DNA from: Pelistega indica
GTDB taxonomy: Bacteria; Pseudomonadota; Gammaproteobacteria; Burkholderiales; Burkholderiaceae_B
Assembly (NCBI RefSeq): GCF_000506865.1
Contig: NZ_AYSV01000063.1
Coordinates: 1 to 64,000, forward strand
Direction of reading: 5' to 3'
Length of the DNA stretch: 64,000 nucleotides
A model generated the notes under the pieces. The model was given only the letters and a program-made list of their open reading frames with translations. It ran no database searches and was not told the origin of the DNA. Made by a program: the position numbers and the translations under genes. Shown here piece after piece: positions 58,729-64,000 of the stretch. Numbering within the stretch: position 1 is the first letter of the stretch; the number at the start of each line of letters is the position of its first letter.

Positions 58729-59970
58729 TTATACAGTTTTTTGATAGGCTTGTTCTATATCCTCTATTAAGTCTTCTACGTTTTCAATCCCCACAGAAAT
58801 TCTTAATAAATTATCTGAAATTCCCATGACAGCACGATCTTCAGCACTCATTTCTGCATAAATGGTTGGTGCAACAGGTAAGCAAAGTGTTCGATTATCT
58901 CCTAAATGTGTGGCTAAAATAATCACTTGTAAATGGTTTAAAAAAGCCACTAGATCAATATCCTCACGTAAAGAAGCTGCTATAAGTGTTCCATACCCCT
59001 TCTGTTGGAATAATTGGTTTGCTAACTCATGTTGAGGATGACTATCTAGCCCCGGATATTTTACCTCGCTAAATAATGGGCTTTGTTGCATATACTGTGC
59101 TAGTTTTAGTGCATTCTCATTCATTTTTTGTATACGCAACTCAAATGTTTCCAAACCAATGGCAATACGACTAGCTGCATCTGAGGATAGGCTTGCTCCC
59201 ATATCCCTTAGTGCTTTTTTCTTAATTTGAATAAGCCCTCTATTAGCCACTGGATAGCTTTTATATATTTCTAAAATATTTGGATAATTATCCCAATTAA
59301 ACATCCCTGTATCTGTAATAGAACCACCCAGTGCATTAGCATGGCCACAAAGAGCTTTTGATAAAGAATGCATAACTAATGATGCTTTAATATCTTTTCC
59401 TCTAAGCAAATAAGGCGTTGCCATAGTTGTATCGACAAAATAAAGAATACCTTTTGACTCACACAAATCACCCATTGCTTTCAAATCACTCACCTGAGTG
59501 ACTGGATTCGCAATGCTTTCTGTAAATAATAAGCGTGTATTCGACTTAATCGCCGCTTTAACCTCTCCAATATTGGTCGTATCCACCACCGTCATTTCAA
59601 TCCCTAGGTTTCCTAGCGTATTAAACAAACTCTTGGTATTCCCAAAAATATAATGACTTGCGATAAAGTGATCGCCTGCCTTTAGTAACGTCAGCATGAC
59701 AGCCGCAATAGCCGCCATACCAGAAGCAAAGCATAAACTTCCTACACCGTCTTCTAAGGCTGTAATTTTTTGTTCTAATGCGCTAACCGTTGGCGTTCCT
59801 TGCCTAGAATAGGCATAGCCTGGTGTATTACCAAAAACAGCAATTAAGTCTCTCACGTCTTTAAACGCATATTGTGAAGCAATATGAATGGGCTTGTGAA
59901 CGGCATTATGTTCAATCGCTTTTTGGCGATCCATATGCACAATCGTTGTGGTTATTCCTTTTTTATCCAT
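58729..59970 (-). CDS. Cys/Met-metabolism PLP-dependent enzyme
   Basis: 413 residues of the cystathionine gamma-synthase / O-acylhomoserine sulfhydrylase / methionine gamma-lyase family. Visible are YSRQGTPTVSALEQKI (phosphate-site Tyr and Arg), ASGMAAIAAVMLTLLKAGDH, the PLP-stacking FTESIANP region, FVDTTMATPYLLR with the pyridine-N Asp, and Lys205 in HSLSKALCGHANALGG as the Schiff-base lysine. Whether it makes homocysteine directly or is a gamma-synthase or lyase cannot be settled from motifs. rlmB is 8 bases upstream, so the two may be cotranscribed. Confidence 0.9.
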   Translation of the reverse strand: MDKKGITTTIVHMDRQKAIEHNAVHKPIHIASQYAFKDVRDLIAVFGNTPGYAYSRQGTPTVSALEQKITALEDGVGSLCFASGMAAIAAVMLTLLKAGDHFIASHYIFGNTKSLFNTLGNLGIEMTVVDTTNIGEVKAAIKSNTRLLFTESIANPVTQVSDLKAMGDLCESKGILYFVDTTMATPYLLRGKDIKASLVMHSLSKALCGHANALGGSITDTGMFNWDNYPNILEIYKSYPVANRGLIQIKKKALRDMGASLSSDAASRIAIGLETFELRIQKMNENALKLAQYMQQSPLFSEVKYPGLDSHPQHELANQLFQQKGYGTLIAASLREDIDLVAFLNHLQVIILATHLGDNRTLCLPVAPTIYAEMSAEDRAVMGISDNLLRISVGIENVEDLIEDIEQAYQKTV

Positions 59971-59978
59971 TTTTCTTC

Positions 59979-60716
59979 CTAAGCTAATCGTTGTCTGGCT
60001 GTTTCATATAAACAAACAGCACTAGCCACACTAACATTTAAACTTTCTACTGATCCTGCCATTGGGATTCTCACCAACTCATCACATGTCTCCGCCGTTA
60101 ATCGACGCATACCATCACCCTCGGCACCCATGACCCATGCCATTGAACGTTTAGCATCCACTTGATAAATAGTATGATCGGCTTGATCGGTTGTTCCTAC
60201 TAGCCATACATCTCTTTCTTTAAGTTGTCGCATAGTACGGGCTAAATTGGTCACCATTAGATAAGGAACAGTATCTGCCGCACCACAAGCCACACGTTGT
60301 ACAGTAGCATTTAAACCAACCGCTTTATCCTTTGGCGCGATAACCGCATGAACACCAGCAGCATCAGCTGTACGTAAGCAAGCACCTAGGTTATGTGGAT
60401 CGGTGACAGAATCCAAGATAAGCAATAATACAGGACCTTCAACTACATCTAAAACATCATCAACATTAACAGCCAATTGACGTTGTTCAGCTAATGCTAC
60501 TACACCTTGATGACGAATGCCTTTTGATAAACCATCTAAACGATGAACATCCACAAAATAAATTTTCACCTGCTGGCGATCAGCTTGTTCAATAAGCGTT
60601 TGCATTCGCTTATCTTTACGAGCATTTTCTATATAAATTTCTTTGATTGAATCAGGAGAATGTCTAAGTCTTGCCGTCACTGCATGAAAGCCTGCTAATA
60701 CTTGGTAAGTAGCCAC
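59979..60716 (-). CDS. rlmB: 23S rRNA (guanosine-2'-O-)-methyltransferase RlmB
   Basis: RlmB, 245 residues, a SPOUT-fold enzyme that 2'-O-methylates G2251 of 23S rRNA. The N-terminal L30e-like substrate domain begins [21 protein letters not shown]. The knotted SPOUT domain shows [45 protein letters not shown], and [18 protein letters not shown] with [22 protein letters not shown]. The start is a GTG at 60716 behind AAGG. It is next to rnr, the classical rnr-rlmB pair. Confidence 0.95.
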   Translation of the reverse strand: MATYQVLAGFHAVTARLRHSPDSIKEIYIENARKDKRMQTLIEQADRQQVKIYFVDVHRLDGLSKGIRHQGVVALAEQRQLAVNVDDVLDVVEGPVLLLILDSVTDPHNLGACLRTADAAGVHAVIAPKDKAVGLNATVQRVACGAADTVPYLMVTNLARTMRQLKERDVWLVGTTDQADHTIYQVDAKRSMAWVMGAEGDGMRRLTAETCDELVRIPMAGSVESLNVSVASAVCLYETARQRLA

Positions 60717-60778
60717 GTTGAATACCTTACTTTACTTTAAAATAAACGATGTCCTCTCATTATATAGAGTCTAGTAAA

Positions 60779-60800
60779 TAAGGGGCTAAATAGCCCCTTA
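60779..60800. repeat. Perfect 22-base palindrome between rlmB and rnr
   Basis: TAAGGGGCTAAATAGCCCCTTA is a perfect inverted repeat (stem TAAGGGGCTA) in the 247-base rnr-rlmB gap, followed on the minus strand by TTTACT only. It may be a weak terminator or an mRNA processing hairpin. A related sequence, AAGCTAAATAGCTT, occurs at 60925-60938. Confidence 0.7.
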
Positions 60801-60963
60801 AACTATTGAAAAATCTTTTTTAGATTTAGACAAACAACTTTTCTACTTAGAACCACAAAAATCAAGTCCTAATGACTAGTATAAAAGCCTACACATCCAA
60901 TTATCTTTTATCCATAGTCTAAAAAGCTAAATAGCTTCTTAAGCTAAATAAACATATACAAGA

Positions 60964-63426
60964 CTACTTACTGGATGCTTTTTTTCTTGATACTTTTTTG
61001 GCTCTTTTTTTGGAACTATTAGTACGATTTAACTTCTCTTCTTGCTTGCTCTCTTTTTTAAGTGCTAAACGACGTTGCGACGCCGTAAGTCCTCTAAGTT
61101 CAGCAGGTTTTGCTTTGGCCGCTTTTTTAATTCTACGTTGAGGTTTGCTTTCACCCATTAACTCTTTTTGCACTCCCTCAAAAGTCAAGCCACGCACAGG
61201 AATAAACTCTATGCGTCGAGCCTCAAGATCCACTCTTGCTACCTGAATTTGTACAGCATCTCCGAGACGATAACGCTTACCAGTCCTTTCTCCATACAAC
61301 TCATTAGTTGTTTCTGAGAAAACAAAATAATCCGCCCCCAATTCAGAAATATGGATTAAGCCTTCAACAAAAAGGGTATCTAGCGTAACAAATAAACCAA
61401 AGCTAGTCACTCCTGTCACTTTGCCACTAAACACCTCACCAATTTTCTCTCTGATATACCAGCATTTAAGCCATGATTCAACATCTCTAGACGCATCATC
61501 AGCACGTCGTTCTGCTGCAGACAATTTAACGCCTAAATAATCCCATACAGCATGCTCATGCTCGGCTATAGGCTCTCCTTTGACTCTTTCGACACCATCA
61601 ACCTCTGGCATATATTTTTTTTGTTTCAAGATACTCTTGATAACTCTATGCACCAATAAATCAGGATAACGGCGAATAGGTGAGGTAAAGTGTGTATAGG
61701 CTTCATAGGCCAAACCAAAGTGCCCTGAGTTATCAGGACTATAAATAGCTTGTTGCATTGACCGTAAAGCCATCGTCTGGACAACTTGATAATCAGGACG
61801 TATTCTGGCGCTATCTAATAGTGTGGCATAGTCTTTGCCTTGAGGGTCTGCACCACCACCTAACAACAAACCAAGATTCTTCAGAAAACTACGTAAGCTA
61901 GCTAATTTTTCAACGGTAGGTCCTTCATGAACACGGAAAAGACCTTGCCGTTTACTACGAATAATAAAATCGGCTGCACATGTATTAGCTGCCAACATAC
62001 ATTCTTCAATCAATCGATGAGCATTATTTCTAATGAATGGCACAATCTGCTCAATCTTACCCATATCATTACTAATGATCTTTGTTTCTACTGTCTCAAA
62101 CTCCATTGCTCCTCGTTTTTTACGAGCATCAAATAAGAGATGATAAAGCTCATATAAATCATTAATTTGAGGAACCACATGAGCTAATTGTTTAGCTGAT
62201 GGGCCTGACGGCTGCTGCAAACTATCCCATACTTGTGTATATGTCGTTCGTGCATGAGAATGAATGACCGCATCATAAAACTGATAAGCTTGAACTTCTC
62301 CTGCTTTAGCTCCTGTCGCTGCAATCACCATATCGCATACTAATACAAGCCTATCTACCTCAGGATTTAAAGAGCATAATCCATTAGATAGTGCTTCAGG
62401 TAACATAGGAATTACTCGGCGAGGGAAATATACTGATGTACCTCGTTGTAATGCGTCTTCATCTAATGCTGTTTTGGGTTGCACATAATGAGATACATCT
62501 GCAATAGCAACTAATAACCGCCAACCTTTTCGTTTGCGTTTTTCTGTTCCTAAATTAACCGCTTCTGCATATACAGCATCATCAAAGTCTCTTGCATCCT
62601 CTCCATCAATAGTAATAAAAGGAATATCTCTTAAATCAATTCTATTTTCAAGATCCGATTCAATAACTTTCTCAGGAAAAGCTTGTACTTGCTTAAGTGT
62701 AGCAGCTGAGAAATCAACAGGCACATCGAATTTTCTAACGGCAATTTCTATCTCCATTCCCGGATCATCAATTTCGCCTAAAACCTCTATGACCTTCCCT
62801 GTTGGTTGGCTATAACGTGTGGGTTGATTAGTAATTTCAATCACCACTACATTGCCTGGATTCGCTGACATGATATCTGCAGGAGGGATAATAATGTCAT
62901 GCTTAATCCGTTGATCTTCAGGCACAACTACCCACTGCCCTTGCTCATACAAAATACGTCCAACTAATTTGCTGGTACCACGCTCTAATACCTCAAGAAT
63001 AGTCCCTTCTAAACGACCCTTATTCTCACCAATAACTTTGACACTTACCTTGTCGCCATGCAATACTTTTAGCATTTCACGATTAGATAGATAGATATCT
63101 TCAGTATTATTATCCTCGGGGATTAAAAAGCCAAATCCATCTCTATGACCTTGAACTCGCCCAATCACAACATTATCATTATGTTGATTAATTTTATAGC
63201 CTTGTCTAACCGCTATCAATTGACCATCTCTAAGCATCGCTTCTAGGCGTTTCTCTAACCCTCTTACGCCAGTTTCTCTCACTAATTTAAAATGTCTAGA
63301 CAAAGCATCCAAGCCTATTTGTTTTTGATGCTCTCGCATAAAGGCAAGAATATCCTCACGACTAGGCACATCAGCATCAAACTGATTACCCATTTCTAAA
63401 GAAACAGTTGTAGGATGTGTTACCAA
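60964..63426 (-). CDS. rnr: Ribonuclease R
   Basis: RNase R, 820 residues, a processive 3'-5' exoribonuclease that degrades structured RNA. In order: an N-terminal winged-helix domain (~15-75), two cold-shock domains (~80-235), the RNB nuclease domain with DIPFITIDGEDARDFDDAV (catalytic aspartates) and YTHFTSPIRRYPDLLVHR, an S1 domain (~645-730), and a Lys/Arg-rich tail (740-820). The start is a TTG at 63426, the only one placed 6 bases after a perfect AAGGAG; the first in-frame ATG (12th codon) has no such signal. Confidence 0.95.
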   Translation of the reverse strand: MVTHPTTVSLEMGNQFDADVPSREDILAFMREHQKQIGLDALSRHFKLVRETGVRGLEKRLEAMLRDGQLIAVRQGYKINQHNDNVVIGRVQGHRDGFGFLIPEDNNTEDIYLSNREMLKVLHGDKVSVKVIGENKGRLEGTILEVLERGTSKLVGRILYEQGQWVVVPEDQRIKHDIIIPPADIMSANPGNVVVIEITNQPTRYSQPTGKVIEVLGEIDDPGMEIEIAVRKFDVPVDFSAATLKQVQAFPEKVIESDLENRIDLRDIPFITIDGEDARDFDDAVYAEAVNLGTEKRKRKGWRLLVAIADVSHYVQPKTALDEDALQRGTSVYFPRRVIPMLPEALSNGLCSLNPEVDRLVLVCDMVIAATGAKAGEVQAYQFYDAVIHSHARTTYTQVWDSLQQPSGPSAKQLAHVVPQINDLYELYHLLFDARKKRGAMEFETVETKIISNDMGKIEQIVPFIRNNAHRLIEECMLAANTCAADFIIRSKRQGLFRVHEGPTVEKLASLRSFLKNLGLLLGGGADPQGKDYATLLDSARIRPDYQVVQTMALRSMQQAIYSPDNSGHFGLAYEAYTHFTSPIRRYPDLLVHRVIKSILKQKKYMPEVDGVERVKGEPIAEHEHAVWDYLGVKLSAAERRADDASRDVESWLKCWYIREKIGEVFSGKVTGVTSFGLFVTLDTLFVEGLIHISELGADYFVFSETTNELYGERTGKRYRLGDAVQIQVARVDLEARRIEFIPVRGLTFEGVQKELMGESKPQRRIKKAAKAKPAELRGLTASQRRLALKKESKQEEKLNRTNSSKKRAKKVSRKKASSK

Positions 63427-63520
63427 GAGATACTCCTTATTTATAAATAGTTCCTATGGCATAACCATATATGAACTATTTTACTTATTGATGACGGACA
63501 TGACTGATTTACATATTATC

Positions 63521-64000
63521 TTAGAGCCAAAATTTTGAGTACATATAACGAGCAACCATTAAAAAACACATGATTACGACAAGCGGGCGAATTAATTTGG
63601 AACCATTTTTAATCACCATCAATGAGCCAAGATATGCCCCTAAAATCTGCCCACAAATCATCACAGCACCAACTAGCCAGACGACTTTGCCACTAAATAC
63701 AAACACTAATACAGCCGCAATATTACTTGCAAAATTAAATACCTTGGCATTACCTGTTGCTGTCACAATTTGCTGTCCGCGTAAAGCGATATTAGATAAG
63801 GAAAAAAAAGAGCCTGTTCCCGGACCAAAAATACCGTCATAAAAACCAATACCCGGTACCACAGTGGTATTAAATAATTTTTCTTCCATGCGTTGGTTTT
63901 TTCTCTATTTCACCCACACTTGGCACTAATAAAAAATAAAGCCCAATCATAATCAATACGATAGGAATTAGAATATCCAATACCGATACATTAATAAAAT
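63521..64000 (-). CDS. TauE/SafE-family permease, partial and frameshifted
   Basis: The C-terminal ~160 codons of a TauE/SafE (DUF81, YfcA-like) membrane permease; its start lies beyond the right edge. The edge-proximal frame reads ILIPIVLIMIGLYFLLVPSVGEIEKK. After the T6/A6 run at 63897-63902 the next frame continues MEEKLFNTTVVPGIGFYDGIFGPGTGSFF, the family's FGPGTGSF motif, then NIALRGQQIVTATGNAKVFNFASN and two more helices to the stop at 63521. Deleting one A gives EKNQRMEEKLF and a continuous protein. Such proteins export or import sulfite or sulfonates and organic anions; the substrate is not evident. Confidence 0.8.

Noticed and set aside
1-64000. CRISPR array, prophage, secretion system or biosynthetic cluster
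   Set aside because: No regularly spaced repeats, phage structural genes, secretion ATPases or modular synthase genes were seen; nearly the whole window is conserved housekeeping sequence.

Overview
The window reads as chromosomal core genome of a low-GC betaproteobacterium, most likely family Alcaligenaceae (a Pelistega/Taylorella/Basilea-like lineage). This is inferred from gene order and protein character, not from a search. Pointers are the E3 of pyruvate dehydrogenase carrying its own lipoyl domain, a homodimeric-type E1 (aceE), a PAS kinase/FixJ-type regulator/folD/prlC string beside aceE, and a DUF3579 gene between rpsT and argF. DNA is AT-rich throughout and coding density is high.

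Layout. 1-884: an IS3-family fragment that has cut off the 5' part of a hicA toxin gene, leaving hicB. 1018-3922: dapD, dapE and prmB. 3956-5885: a YheS-type ABC-F ATPase. 5866-20744, minus strand: the classical translation / isoprenoid / envelope string read as rpsB, tsf | pyrH, frr, uppS, cdsA, dxr, rseP, bamA, skp, lpxD, fabZ, lpxA, lpxB, rnhB. 21060-25669: map, glnD, marC-like, dsbB. 25763-27367: an Lrp-type regulator divergent from an ornithine cyclodeaminase-family gene. 27523-33580, minus strand: nitronate monooxygenase, purF, cvpA, a SPOR protein, folC, cytochrome b561. 33712-34527: mutM. 34632-40842, minus strand: the pyruvate dehydrogenase operon aceE-aceF-lpdA. 41136-47244: sensor kinase, response regulator, folD, prlC, a SCO1-type protein. 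47340-49109: an SLC13/RCK transporter. 49298-53129: rpsT, DUF3579, argF, argG, a rhodanese. 53251-56826: a Fur-box-headed ferric iron ABC transporter fbpABC. 56936-57376: a broken aqpZ. 57749-57923: two identical tRNA-Val genes. 58269-63426, minus strand: hupB, a Cys/Met-metabolism PLP enzyme, rlmB, rnr. 63521-64000: a TauE/SafE permease running off the right edge.

The genes are mostly housekeeping: lysine/diaminopimelate, lipid A, undecaprenyl-PP, isoprenoid and phospholipid precursors, outer-membrane assembly, translation, PII-dependent nitrogen sensing, purine and folate metabolism, arginine synthesis, entry of pyruvate into the TCA cycle and iron uptake.

The most striking feature is technical or evolutionary. 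About a dozen genes, including normally essential ones (uppS, cdsA, skp), carry single-base frameshifts, most of them inside homopolymer runs, while the protein resumes perfectly in the next frame. Uncorrected sequencing or assembly indels are the simplest explanation. The aqpZ 5' deletion and the IS-truncated hicA look like real lesions. I found no CRISPR array, prophage, secretion system, biosynthetic cluster or convincing undescribed system. The best biological leads are the kinase/regulator pair divergent from the pyruvate dehydrogenase operon, the terminator-like hairpins inside fbpA-fbpB and rpsB-tsf, and the near-identical lipoyl modules of aceF and lpdA.
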